64,000 nucleotides of DNA, taken from contig JACKEN010000003.1 of assembly GCA_020632995.1 (NCBI GenBank), positions 558,001 through 622,000 on the forward strand. Direction: 5' to 3'. This DNA is from Deltaproteobacteria bacterium (GTDB taxonomy: Bacteria; Myxococcota; Kuafuiibacteriia; Kuafuiibacteriales; Kuafuiibacteriaceae). Positions 24,926 through 34,764 of the stretch are shown piece by piece (position 1 is the first letter of the stretch; each line of letters begins with the position of its first letter). The translations under genes were made by a program, and so were the position numbers. A model generated the notes under the pieces. That model was given only the letters and a program-made list of their open reading frames with translations, was not told the DNA's origin and did no database searches.

Positions 24926-27900
24926 ATGCGAGGCGTTCTGATGCGTGCGACGAAGGTATTCACAGGGGTGTCCCTGGCAGCGCTGGTTGTAGCGTGTGAA
25001 CAGGGTCCGAACGTGGCCGACTATGAGTTCCCGCCCGAGTGGGGGGTCGAGAGCCTGGCTGTCGCGCCGGCCGGGAGCAACGCGACGGTGGTGTCGAACA
25101 GCATCCCGGCTACGGTGGCCCCGGGAGAGCGCCTCAACGTGCGCGTCTCCATGCAGAACAGCGGGACGGTGGACTGGGCCGACACCAACTGGCTGCTGTA
25201 CCGCCAGAACAACGCGTGGTCCTGGGTCTACGACATCGTGACCCCACCGGTGGTGGCGAGTGCGACTGGTGACTTCGACTTCGTCATCACGACCCCGTCG
25301 ACTCCCGGCGCTGCGACCTTCGCGGCCCAGATGTTCTCGCTGGTGCCCGGCCAGCAGGGCTTCTTTGGGGAGACCCTCAGCGTCCCGGTGACCGTGGACG
25401 CCGGCACGACGCCGCGCTGGTCCTGCTCCTTCGTGTCCAGCACCGTGCCCGCAACCATGGCGCCCGGGGCCAAGCAGGGGGTGAGCATCACGGTCCAGAA
25501 CACCGGCACGGGCACGTGGGGCAGCTCGGGTCTGTGCCTCTACAGCCGTGACGTCCCGGTGGGGCGCTGGGGTGGCAACGCCATGTGTGTTCCGTTGACC
25601 CAGCAGGTCGCGCCGGGTGCCACCCACACCTTCAACATGACGCTGGTGGCGCCCACCGCTCCCGGCGTCTATGAGCTGGATAGGCAGATCTTCGACGCCA
25701 ACCCGCCCAACCCCACCAACGGGGTGGGCCTGTTCAACCTGTCCCAAAACTGCGTCGATCTCTCGGTCAACGTGACCACCGTGGGCGCGCCCTATGACGC
25801 GACGCTGGTGAGCCAGAACTTCCCTGTCAGCATGGCCCCCGGTCAGCTGTCCAGCATCACCGTCGTGATGTCCAACAACGGCACCGCCACGTGGCCTACC
25901 GACGGTTCCCTCCTGCTCTACAGCCAGAACTCCCCCATCAGCCTGTGGGGCGTGACCACGGCACGACCCCAGGCTGTGGTCATCCCGGGCACCAACGGCA
26001 CCTTCACGCTGAACATCAGGGCCCCGGCCACTCCCGGGACCTATGCGCATCGCTGGCGGCTCTTCGACACGACCACGGGGTACTTCGGGCCCGCCATCGA
26101 CATCCCGGTCACCGTGGTCGGTACTCCGGCCTATGACGCCGCAGTGGTGTCCCAGAACATTCCGGCCTCCATCGTGGCGGGCACTCGGGTGAACTTCGAG
26201 GTCACGATGCAGAACACCGGCTCGGCGGCTTGGGACACCACGACCTTCGGGCTCAACTCCGCCAACAGCCCATACAACCTCTGGGGGACCGTGCTCACCG
26301 CGCTGCCGGCAGCCACCACCATCGCCCCTGGTCAGCAGCACACCTTTGTCTTCGAGGTGCTGGCCCCGTCGGTGCTGGGCACCTACGACAGCCTCTGGCG
26401 CATGCGGAACGATGGCGCGGGCGACTTCGGCGCAGTGGCCACCACGCTAGGTATCCAGGTGGTGCCCCCGGTGGGCTGCGGTGATGGGACTACCGGCAGC
26501 GGCGAGACCTGCGACGATGGGAACAACATCTCTGGCGACGGCTGCAGCGCGCTCTGTCAGATCGAGAACCAGGTCATCGACCTGGCGGGTGACGCCGCTG
26601 ATCGCACGGTGTGGGGCACGGTGACCTCCAAGGCGCTGGCGAACGTGGCCATCGGCGACGTGACCAACGATGGGACCCCCGACGTGGTCACGGCGGAGTA
26701 CGCACACGTCTATCCGTCCTACAACCCGAACGGCAAGGCCCTGGCCGGCCGTGTATATGGCTTCAACGGAACCACGGTGCTGTCCGGTGCCACCACTCAG
26801 GGTGGGACCGGTGCGGCGTTCGAGGTCTGGGGTGCGGACGCCAATGACTACCTGGGCGGTGGCTACGGCAGCTCGGTCCTGATCGGCGACGTGACGGGCG
26901 ACGGCGTGCCAGATCTGTTGGCCTCGGCCGCGAAGGCCGACGGAGAGGGCAACGCGCGGGTCGACGCAGGTGAGATCATCATCATCATCGGTCAGACCGG
27001 GCTGGCGACCGCCGGAGTGATCGATCTCGGTACGACGACAGCGACCGCGTCCGGCTTCGTCGGTGGTCGTATCGTCGGTCCGGTGGCGGGCGGGCAGGCT
27101 CACGCGTTGGCCATCAACGACTTCAACGGCGACGGGGTCAACGACATCGTCATCGGCGTCCCCTTCGATGACACGGCCTCCGCCGACGCGGGCGTGGTCA
27201 TGATCGTCGCTGGCGGACCCAGCCTGGCGACGGTGAGCGTCGTGGACATGGCGGTTGGAGCCAACGTGCTGGCCACCATCTACGGCGCGGGCGCGGGCGA
27301 CCAGCTCGGCCTTCGCGGCACCACGGGCCTCGTGGATGGTAACGCGGTGGCAGACCTCGTGCTCGGCACGCCGCTCCACGATCCAGCCGGCCGCAGCAAC
27401 GCTGGCGCGGCGTGGGCGCTGCTGGGCCCGCTTTCAGGCACGTACAACCTGCCGGGTGACGCCGACGTCGTCTGGTACGGTCAGGGCGCCAACGACCGCT
27501 ACGGGTATCAGATCAGCATCGGCAACGTACGCGGCACCGCGGCCCCCGACGTGGTGATCGGCGGGATCCAGGTGCGCAACGCGTCCCTCCAGCAGGTGGG
27601 TGCGGTGGACATCTGGCAGGGTCCAGTGACCGTGTCGAGCTTCGATCTCTCCACGGGCACCCTGCCCAACTCCCGGATCCTGGGGGCGGACCAGTACGAC
27701 AACGCCGGCTCGAACCTCTCGGTGGAGGGGGACATGAACGGCGACGGCTACAACGACATCTTGATCACCTCCCCCGCGGCCGACGGGCCGGCGAACGGAC
27801 GCGACCGCGCAGGTGAGCTTGCAGTGGTCCTGGGCGCGGCGTCGATCCCCGCCACCGTGACCCTCAACGCCACTACGAGTCGCCTCCTGGTGTACGGGGC

Positions 27901-28063
27901 CGACGCGGTCGGCCTCATGGGTGCACTGCCCAACGACCTGGCGGTCGGGGACATCGACGGAGACGGCCGGGCCGACTTCTGCGTGGGTTCGTACCAGGGC
28001 GGCACGTCGCTCGGCACGCTCATCTATCCGGGCCGCGTCGATTGCTTCCGCAGCCGCTGGTAG
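24926..28063 (+). CDS. Lipoprotein with four NBR1-like Ig domains, Cys-rich repeat and FG-GAP propeller
   Basis: 1045 aa. Signal peptide with lipobox LVVAC (Cys24; ATG 24941 is an alternative start). Then four ~115-aa Ig-like repeats (~45-150, 160-285, 290-395, 400-510), each with VSQN[IF]P.S...G, a V.MQN.G...W core and a closing F-x-x-x-V; this matches the bacterial NBR1/BRCA1-adjacent Ig fold. Residues ~518-544 carry CGDG...GETCDDGNN..GDGCSALC, a myxobacterial DUF4215-type Cys-rich repeat. The remainder is an FG-GAP/integrin-alpha-like beta-propeller with at least five calcium loops (GDVTGDGVPD, NDFNGDGVND, GDMNGDGYND, GDIDGDGRAD). A cell-surface adhesive or binding role is likely. No enzymatic motif was seen. 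Confidence 0.87.
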   Translation: MRGVLMRATKVFTGVSLAALVVACEQGPNVADYEFPPEWGVESLAVAPAGSNATVVSNSIPATVAPGERLNVRVSMQNSGTVDWADTNWLLYRQNNAWSWVYDIVTPPVVASATGDFDFVITTPSTPGAATFAAQMFSLVPGQQGFFGETLSVPVTVDAGTTPRWSCSFVSSTVPATMAPGAKQGVSITVQNTGTGTWGSSGLCLYSRDVPVGRWGGNAMCVPLTQQVAPGATHTFNMTLVAPTAPGVYELDRQIFDANPPNPTNGVGLFNLSQNCVDLSVNVTTVGAPYDATLVSQNFPVSMAPGQLSSITVVMSNNGTATWPTDGSLLLYSQNSPISLWGVTTARPQAVVIPGTNGTFTLNIRAPATPGTYAHRWRLFDTTTGYFGPAIDIPVTVVGTPAYDAAVVSQNIPASIVAGTRVNFEVTMQNTGSAAWDTTTFGLNSANSPYNLWGTVLTALPAATTIAPGQQHTFVFEVLAPSVLGTYDSLWRMRNDGAGDFGAVATTLGIQVVPPVGCGDGTTGSGETCDDGNNISGDGCSALCQIENQVIDLAGDAADRTVWGTVTSKALANVAIGDVTNDGTPDVVTAEYAHVYPSYNPNGKALAGRVYGFNGTTVLSGATTQGGTGAAFEVWGADANDYLGGGYGSSVLIGDVTGDGVPDLLASAAKADGEGNARVDAGEIIIIIGQTGLATAGVIDLGTTTATASGFVGGRIVGPVAGGQAHALAINDFNGDGVNDIVIGVPFDDTASADAGVVMIVAGGPSLATVSVVDMAVGANVLATIYGAGAGDQLGLRGTTGLVDGNAVADLVLGTPLHDPAGRSNAGAAWALLGPLSGTYNLPGDADVVWYGQGANDRYGYQISIGNVRGTAAPDVVIGGIQVRNASLQQVGAVDIWQGPVTVSSFDLSTGTLPNSRILGADQYDNAGSNLSVEGDMNGDGYNDILITSPAADGPANGRDRAGELAVVLGAASIPATVTLNATTSRLLVYGADAVGLMGALPNDLAVGDIDGDGRADFCVGSYQGGTSLGTLIYPGRVDCFRSRW

Positions 28064-28077
28064 CCCGCCCCCGTCTC

Positions 28078-28099
28078 AGCGGGCCCGCCCGGGCCCGCT
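28078..28099. terminator. Bidirectional hairpin terminator between convergent genes
   Basis: AGCGGGCCC-GCCC-GGGCCCGCT, a perfect 9-bp G/C stem with a 4-base loop. It lies 14 bases after the stop of the FG-GAP gene and overlaps the stop of the convergent membrane-protein gene. No T-run follows. Confidence 0.6.
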
Positions 28100-29153
28100 A
28101 GAACCGCCCCCCCACCATCAACGTCGCGCCGCCGCCCTCCACCGGGCCGATGCCCACCGCCACGTCCGCCTCCAGCTCGGGGGCGTCCCAGTTGCGCGTA
28201 AGGTAGGTTGCGGAGCTCAGGCCCACCAGCATCCCCGCGAGGGCGGGGCCGAAGAAGGCGGGGGCGTTGTCCACCTCGTTCTTCACCAGCACCGAGAGCC
28301 CCATGCCCACCAGGGTGCCGAGGATGCCGCCGGAGTCGATCAGGAGGGCGCGGCTGCGGCTCATCGGGTAGATGTCCAGGGCCGACAGGAGCGCGCCGCC
28401 GACCAGGCCGGCGTCGCTCGCGAGCATGGTGGTGAGCATCACGACCTTCCCGTCGGCGGCGAAGTCACTGACGGCGTGGATCATGAACATCAGCCCGCCC
28501 AGCCAGAGGCCGCCGCTGGTCGCGAGCGAGACGTCGCCCGCGGTGGGGTTGGCGAACGCGCCCACCACCGCGCCGCCGAGGGTGCCCAGGACCTGACCGG
28601 CGAGGATCGCGCCGAACGTGCCCTTGTCGTTGGCGTCGGCCACCACGGACACCGCGACGCCGTTCCAGACCCCCCACATGGTGCCGCTGTTGATGGCCAG
28701 GGCGCGGCCGGGGGTGATGCCCTTGCGGGTGCCGAGGAGGGACCCGGCGAGGCCTGCGCCCGCCCCGACCGCGAGGACGACGACGATGACTCGCCCGTCG
28801 TCGCACTCGGCCAGGCCGCACAGCATGCCCGCGGCGCCGATGCCGGCCAGGGTCTGGAACGAGGTCAGCTCGGCCCGGGCGAGGCCGGTGGGGCGCAGGG
28901 TGCCGTAGCGCTCGTCGTCCTCGGCGACCCGGGGCTGGGCCTCGGGGGCCTCCATGGTGTGCAACATATCTTGCGCGAAGAGCGCCGCGGGGTGCCCGGG
29001 GTAGTCGGCGAGGATGCGCTGCAAGGCGGCCTTCGAGCGCTCCGGGCGCATGAGCACGCTGTCGAGGAAGGCCTGGTGGTAGAGGGTCCAGGCGGGGTCC
29101 GCGGCCGAGGTGGGCGCGGCAGCGGGGGCGTGGCTGGCGGGGGCGGGCGCCAT
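28098..29153 (-). CDS. Membrane protein of unknown function (Ala/Gly-rich helices)
   Basis: 351 aa as read. Residues ~20-65 form a soluble helical part (AWTLYHQAFLDSVLMRPERSKAALQRILADYPGHPAAL) that looks like one TPR-type helix pair. It is followed by six or more Ala/Gly-rich hydrophobic stretches (for example AGIGAAGMLCGLAE, VIVVVLAVGAGAGLAGSLLG, FGAILAGQVLGTLGGAVVGAF, GGILGTLVGMGLSVLV) and an end rich in short beta-strands (ATLMVGGRF). I do not recognise the family; similar Gly-rich proteins occur next to lipoproteins in myxobacteria. The true N-terminus is probably the disconnected signal peptide at 29154-29387. Confidence 0.6.
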   Translation of the reverse strand: MAPAPASHAPAAAPTSAADPAWTLYHQAFLDSVLMRPERSKAALQRILADYPGHPAALFAQDMLHTMEAPEAQPRVAEDDERYGTLRPTGLARAELTSFQTLAGIGAAGMLCGLAECDDGRVIVVVLAVGAGAGLAGSLLGTRKGITPGRALAINSGTMWGVWNGVAVSVVADANDKGTFGAILAGQVLGTLGGAVVGAFANPTAGDVSLATSGGLWLGGLMFMIHAVSDFAADGKVVMLTTMLASDAGLVGGALLSALDIYPMSRSRALLIDSGGILGTLVGMGLSVLVKNEVDNAPAFFGPALAGMLVGLSSATYLTRNWDAPELEADVAVGIGPVEGGGATLMVGGRF

Positions 29154-29387
29154 GACGCCGGGTCGAACTCGGGCGCCGCGGGGCGTCGGGCTCGGCCGGT
29201 GGGGGGCGGGACAGGGGCCTCAGGGCTACCGCGCCGCGCGGGCGCCGGGGCCTCGGGTGGGGCCTCTCCTCCGGGGGCGGGCAGGGGGCGGCGGGTCGGG
29301 CTCCGTCGCGGGCGGAGGCGGAGGGGTCTGGGCCGCCGCGCTCTGGGCGGCGACGAGGAGGGCCAGGGTGAGGCTCAAGGTGCGCAT
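29154..29387 (-). pseudogene. Disconnected signal peptide and Pro-rich N-terminus of the 28098-29153 protein
   Basis: ATG 29387 starts a good signal peptide (MRTLSLTLALLVAAQSAAAQ) followed by a Pro-rich stretch, in the same frame as the downstream ORF. A TAG (around 29226) interrupts it. A Pro/Glu/Ala-rich linker of natural composition continues in the other two frames before the original frame resumes at 29153. Two compensating indels in this GC-rich linker explain the pattern, either true mutations or consensus errors. Confidence 0.5.
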
Positions 29388-29641
29388 GCAGGCTCGCGTA
29401 GGGGGGTATACCGCAGGGTCGGACCCGAGGCGCCCCCTCGCAAGGGTCTACGCCCGATCCGGCGGTCTTGGCGAGGGCGCCCCGGCAACGGACCGAGGCC
29501 CGGCAGGAATGTGATCGCCGGCATGAGCTGTTCGGGGCGGGGGGGAGCGGGCATCCTTGGCCTCCGCGGCGAATGCGCGGGGCCCGGCGCGCGTCTTTGG
29601 ATCGCCGGCCCGCCCGAGCCGTTCGCCTCAGGAGACCCAGG

Positions 29642-30621
29642 ATGATCCATCTTCGCCCCATGCCCCCCGTGCTCACCCTCGCCGCGCTGACCTTCTCCGT
29701 GCCCGCGGGGGCGGCGGAGCTGTTGGAGCCCACCCCGATCTCGGCCGAGACCTACGCCGAGAGCTTCACCCTCAGCGTCGACCTCGGCGGTGGCACCTAC
29801 CTGCAGGGGCAGCTCGCGGTGAGCAACCTGGGCCCCGGGGGACGGCCAGGGGGCCTGCCGCTTCCTGTTCGTGCCGGTGGGGGCAAGGAGCCTCCGGGGC
29901 CGAGAAGTACGACCGCGATCGCTGGTCCTACGCGAAGGCGCCGGAGCCGAAGCTCACCGTGGGGCCGTGCCAGCTGAGCGCCACCGCCGATGCGCTCGTG
30001 TTCGACGCCAACCTCGAGCAGGGGAAGGTGCGGGTGACCTTGAAGGCGAAGCCGCAGCGGCTGAGCCCACCCGACCACACCGTGAAGGTGGCGGGCGACT
30101 TCTACGAGACCGAGATCCTCGTGCCCGTGGGCCAAGGCCGAGGTGCAGGTCGACTTGCCAAAGGTCGGCAAGAAGAGCCTGGAGGGCTTCGGGTTCGCGG
30201 ACCACAGCCGCTCCACCACCCTGCCCGGCAAGCTGGCCAGCCGCTGGGTGCGCTTCCGGGTGCTCGACCCCTCCGACGCCTACCTGTTCCTGGTGCGGTA
30301 CCCCGCCGACGGCGGCAGCGCGCAGGCGTGGGCCTGGCGCGGGGGCGACAAGTCCGCGGTGCGGGTGAGCAAGGTGAAGGTGGGCCAGAAGGACGAGGGC
30401 AAGACGCCGATGTTCCGGGCCCTGGCCATGGTCGGGGGCGAGACCTGGAAGATGACCTCCACCAAGCTCCTGTACCGGTACGCCCCGGTCGAGAAGCACG
30501 GCATGCTGGGCGCGGTGGTCGGCTCGGTGGTGGGCAACCCCATCACCTATACCTACACGGGGCGGCTGGAGACCGGCGCGACCCCCGGGACGGCATCATG
30601 GAGGTCACCCTCCTGCAGTAG
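29642..30621 (+). pseudogene. Exported lipocalin/Svf1- or CrtC-like protein, frame broken three times
   Basis: ATG 29642 (AGGAG upstream) starts a signal peptide and mature part ELLEPTPISAETYAESF...GGGTYLQGQLAVSN. The frame shifts near the G5 run at 29837-29841, continues as EKYDRDRWSYAKAPEPKLTVG, shifts again near the C3 run at 30124-30126, continues as EVQVDLPKVGKKSLEGFGFADHSRSTTLPGK, and shifts once more near 30585 to end MEVTLLQ. Joined, the product would be ~325 aa. The GFGFADHSRS ... WVRFR segment recalls lipocalin-fold hydroxyneurosporene-synthase or Svf1-like proteins; this is a weak family guess. Confidence 0.6.
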
Positions 30622-30671
30622 CCGCCGCTATGTTTGACGGATCTGGCGGCCGGCGGCCACTGTCACTGAGC

Positions 30672-31986
30672 ATGCGTGGGTGGTCCCTCCCACTTGCCCT
30701 GACCCCACTCCTGGCGGGCTGCGTGGCCGACACCACCGACCTGGAGTCCCTCGGCGCGCTCGACGTCGCCCCCGCCTCCATCCGTTTCGGCACCATCGGC
30801 GGCGACTGCGAGCCCTACGAGCTCCCGGTGACGGTGGCCAACGACGGCAGCGCGAAGGTCGTCATCGAGCGCATCGCGCTCCGGGAGGGCACCGCGTTCG
30901 AGGTGGTGAGCCTGCCCGAGCCGCTGCCTGGAGGCGCGCTCGAGCTCCGGCCGGGCACCCACGTCGAGGTGCTGGTCCGCTTCGTGGGGGGCGCGGACGG
31001 CGAGTACCAGGACGTGCTCGAGGTCGAGGGGACCCTGGCCGACGGCCACTTCAGCCAGGAGGTGCAGCTCTACGGCCGCGTGGCCGCCGACCGCATGCGC
31101 ACCGACACCTATCGCCAGGGCCAGACCGGCGACGCCGACATCCTCTTCGTCATCGACAACTCCTGCTCGATGGTGGCCGAGCAAGAGGCGTTGACGCGCA
31201 ACTTCCGCAGCTTCATCGAGATCGCGGACTCCGGCCTGCTCGCCTTCCACATCGGCGTCACCACCACCGACGTCAGCGAGGGCGACGACGCCGAGGCGGG
31301 GCGGCTGGTGCCGCTGGACGGGGCGCCCTCGGACCGCGTGGTCACCCGCGAGTCGCTGCCCCACGCCGCTCGCCGCCTTCACCCGGAACGGCCGCGTCGG
31401 CATCGAGGGCTCGGGCGACGAGCGCGGCCTCGAGGCGGCGCGCCGCGCCCTCAGCGCCCAGCTCCTCGAGGGCCCCAACTACGGCTTCTTGCGCGAGCAC
31501 GCGCTGTTGTCGCTGGTGTTCATCTCGGACGAGGTGGACCTGTCGCCGCTCACCGTCCAGACCTACGTCGACACCTTCGTCGCGGTGAAGGACGGCCGCC
31601 GCGATCGCGTCACCGCCTCCGCGGTGGTCGGGCCGCCCGGCGGCTGCGGCACCGGCCACGACAACACCGCCTCCTACGCCCCGCGCTACATCGAGGTGGC
31701 GCGCACCCTGGGCGGGGCGGTGGAGTCGATCTGCGACCCGCGCTGGGATGAGGTGCTCGGCCGCATCTCGTCCACCGCGTTCGGCCTCAGGGCCCGCTTC
31801 GAGCTGAGCGAGGTGCCCGAGGACCCGGGCGCGGTAGAGGTGCGGGTGAACGGGCTCCTGCTCCCCGCGGTGGCGGGGGGGTGGCGCTACGACGCCGGGT
31901 CGAACTCGGTGCTCTTCGTCCCGTCGGCCATCCCGCAGCCCGGCGCCGAGGTGAGCATCCGCTACCGCGCCGTCTGTGGGGCGTAG
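30672..31986 (+). pseudogene. VWA-domain lipoprotein, single frameshift
   Basis: ATG 30672 gives a signal peptide MRGWSLPLALTPLLAGC (lipobox LLAGC). An Ig-like domain follows (VTVANDGSAKVVIERIAL), then a von Willebrand A domain with the MIDAS motif DNSCSM in ILFVIDNSCSMVAEQ. The frame is lost near 31370 and continues one frame over as FTRNGRVGIEGSGDERGLEAARRALS ... LSLVFISDEVDLS, ending ISIRYRAVCGA-like at 31986. Joined, it is ~437 aa and resembles the many metal-dependent VWA lipoproteins of myxobacteria. A single-base indel would restore it. Confidence 0.75.
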
Positions 31987-32045
31987 CGGATCTGAGCGGC
32001 TTCCCTCCTCCAGGGGGTTGTGCGAGAACAGCCCCTCGGGGCGAC

Positions 32046-34080
32046 ATGGGCGAAGATGGCAAGCCGACTGACCTCAGCGCGAACCTGATCGACATCGTCG
32101 AGCACTCGCCCCTGGCGATCGCGGTCTTCGACCGGGAGATGCGCTACGTCCTCCACAGCGCGCGCTACCTGACGGAGTACGGCACCGCCCTGCTCGGGCA
32201 GGCGTGTGATCGGCCGGGAGCGGACCACGAGGTCTTCATGGCCCCCCAGCGCTACCGCGACGTCCATCAGCGCTGCCTCGCCGGCGCGAGCGAGAGCGCA
32301 GAGGCCGAGCCCTTCGCGCGCCTCGATGGTCGCGTCGAGTGGACCAACTGGGCGACTGAGGCGGCGCCCTGGAGGACTGGCCGGAGCCGCGAGGCGTGAA
32401 GGGATGAAAGCGAGCATCGTCGTGATGACCGAGGTCATCACCGCGAGGAAGGCGGCGGAGGCGAAGCTCCAAGAGGCGCACGAGCGGCTCGCGGAGGCCC
32501 AGCGCCTGGCCCGCATCGGCTACTGGGAGCGCGACCTGGTGAGCGACGTGCTCACGCTGAGCGACGAGGTCCATGAGCTCGTCGGCGTCGACGCCTCGGC
32601 CGCGCCGCTCAGCTATGCGGACTACCTCCGGGCCGTCCCCGAGGAGGAGGTCGAGTCCGTCGACGAGCGGTTCCGCGAGGCGATCGTCCGGGGCGGTCGC
32701 TTCAAGCCTCGAGCACTCGCTCCAGCGCCCCGACGGCACGATGCGCTACCTCGCGATCGACGGCCGGGTCCTCCACGACGAGGCCGGCCGGCCCACGCGC
32801 CTGGTCGGCGCGGCCCAGGACGTCACGGAGCGGCACCTGCTCGAAGATCAGCTGCGCGAGTCGCAGAAGCTCGAGGCCACCGGACGCCTCGCAGGTGGAG
32901 TTGCACACGACTTCAACAACATCCTGACGGGCTCTGGCTTCCTCCTCGGTCGAGCTGGCGCTGGTGCGGGAAAAGCGATCCTGCTGCGCGCAGACGTTCC
33001 GCGTGAGGTCATCCGCGCGGCCGAGCAGGCCAGGTCCCTGACCCAGCAGCTCCTCTCGTTCTCGCGCCGGCGCACCGTCATCCCGCGGGTCCTCCAGATC
33101 AACGAGCGCGTCAAGGCCGTCGAGGCGATGATCCGCCGGATCCTCGGCGAAGACATCTCCTACTCGACCCACCTCGCGAGCGACCTCTGGAACACGCGCA
33201 TCGACCCGAACGCGCTGGAGCAGGTCATCGTGAACCTCGCGGTCAACGCGCGCGACGCCATGCCGGAGGGGGGGCGCCTCACCATCGAGACCACCAACGT
33301 CACGCTCACGGATCACAAGATCGGCGCGAAGGGGCAGGCGATCCCACCCGGCGACTACGTGACGTTCATGCTCTCCGACAACGGCGTCGGCATGAGCGAG
33401 CCGGTCAGGGAGCACATCTTCGACCCCTTCTACACGACGAAGGGGCCCGGGAGGGGGACCGGCCTCGGGCTCTCGACCTGCTACGGGATCATCCGGCAGG
33501 CGCACGGCTTCATCTGGGTGTACTCGGAGCCGGGGCAGGGGACGACCTTCAAGGTGTACCTGCCGCGGGTCATGGAGACGGCCAGACATCGAGGTCGTCG
33601 CGCCGGTGCCGGCGGCGGTCGGCGGGAGCGAGACCATCCTGTTGGCGGAGGACAACGAGCAGGTGCGACGCCTCGCGGTTCGGACGCTCCAAGAGCTCAC
33701 GTGGCTATGTGGTGAAGGTCGTCGCGTTGTTCCTCCGCAGGCCGGAGGAGGCCTTCGGCTGGACCGATGGGAGGCTCTGACCACGACTCCGCGGAGACCT
33801 CCTCATCACCGACGTCATCCTCGGCCCGGGCCTCCAACGGCTCGATGAGGCGCTCGATGCCGCGGATCGCGCGGTGGCGCTGGCGCCGGATGGCTGGCAG
33901 CCCAACGTCCGAGGTGCTCTTCCTGCAGCAGGCGCTACCTGCAGAGAACGCCATCGCGCCCACCACGGGGTGGCGGAGGCTTCGGCGCGGAGCGCGCGCA
34001 GAGATCCGTTCAGAGAGCCTGACCTGGCGCCCGACGGGTCACGCACGCTTGGAGGGAGCGGTTCGCGCCACGCTCGAGGG
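32046..34080 (+). pseudogene. PAS-PAS hybrid histidine kinase with receiver domain, multiply frameshifted
   Basis: Pieces in different frames line up in the order of a hybrid kinase. A PAS domain (IDIVEHSPLAIAVFDREMRYVLHS, from ATG 32046) is followed by a linker VVMTEVITARKAAEAKLQEA and a second PAS (ARIGYWERDLVSDVLTLSDEVHELVG). Next come HisKA (LAGGVAHDFNNIL, His codon ~32905) and HATPase_c (NLAVNARDAMPEGG; LSDNGVGM; GRGTGLGLSTCYGI). A receiver follows (ETILLAEDNEQVRRLAVRTLQE ... LLITDVILGPGL). Traces of the receiver end (ENAI.HHGV.EA) run to about 34080. At least six shifts are needed, some inside the HisKA helix. No part can make a full kinase as read. Confidence 0.75.
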
Positions 34081-34608
34081 CTACACCGGAAGGCGCCCGG
34101 CGACCTTCTTGAGCTCGCGGTGGACGCGGTGGGTCCAGCCCACTGGCTCGAGGAACATGAGGATGCACTGACCGGCGACCACGTCCATCGCCTGGGCGCG
34201 GCCGAACTCGATCGCGGCGTCGGAGGACGCGCCCTCACCGGTGCCCCCCTTGTGCAACCAGGCTTTCGTGACGCCCGCCGCGTGGCACTCCCGCAGGACC
34301 GCCTCGCTCGCCCCGCGGGGGGTGGCCACGTAAGGCTCCGTCCACCGGGGCTGGATCGCGCCCACGTTGGCGTACACCGGCTCGCCCTCGAGCTCGGTGA
34401 TGCTCGGGTTCACCGGCACCACGTCGATCCCGTGGGAGCGCAGCTCCTTCATCAGGCTCCGGCTGAAGTGGTCCTTGCGCTGCGACACCCCCACGAGCGC
34501 GATCCGCCTGCATCCCATGAAGGCGTCGATGGCGCGGCCGTCGATGCTCCGGGCAAGATCGCGGTTCTCGGGGGTGGCGCAGGGGGGGCTCTTGGGTTCC
34601 GGCTCCAT
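34081..34608 (-). CDS. CoA-binding protein (CoA_binding_2 / YccU-like)
   Basis: 175 aa. Rossmann-like CoA-binding fold: IALVGVSQRKDHFSRSLMKELRSHGIDVVPVNP (phosphate-binding loop and Asn-Pro end of strand 2), then GEPVYANVGAI and a central HAAGVTKAWLHKG, ending with a Cys-containing loop VVAGQCILMFLEPVGW. Small stand-alone proteins of this kind bind acyl-CoA or CoA, mostly with unknown physiological role. ATG 34608 was chosen as the start; the frame is open up to ATG 34695. Divergent from the membrane protein at 34765, with the shared control region at 34609-34764. Confidence 0.87.
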   Translation of the reverse strand: MEPEPKSPPCATPENRDLARSIDGRAIDAFMGCRRIALVGVSQRKDHFSRSLMKELRSHGIDVVPVNPSITELEGEPVYANVGAIQPRWTEPYVATPRGASEAVLRECHAAGVTKAWLHKGGTGEGASSDAAIEFGRAQAMDVVAGQCILMFLEPVGWTHRVHRELKKVAGRLPV

Positions 34609-34764
34609 GGTTGGGCCGGGGGCACTGCAAGGCTCGATCCCGACCGCACGGCCATAATCGACGGGGCCGAGGTTACCCGTCGGTAGCATTATCATCGACG
34701 ACCGTTTCCTGTGCGATTCAGTAACGCTCTCGCACTTTCCTGCCCGCTGTGTATCCTGCCCTGC

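Noticed and set aside
29642..34080. Programmed frameshifting as an explanation of the broken frames
   Set aside because: There are too many shifts in different directions, several at simple G or C runs, and no slippery heptamers with a following structure were seen.
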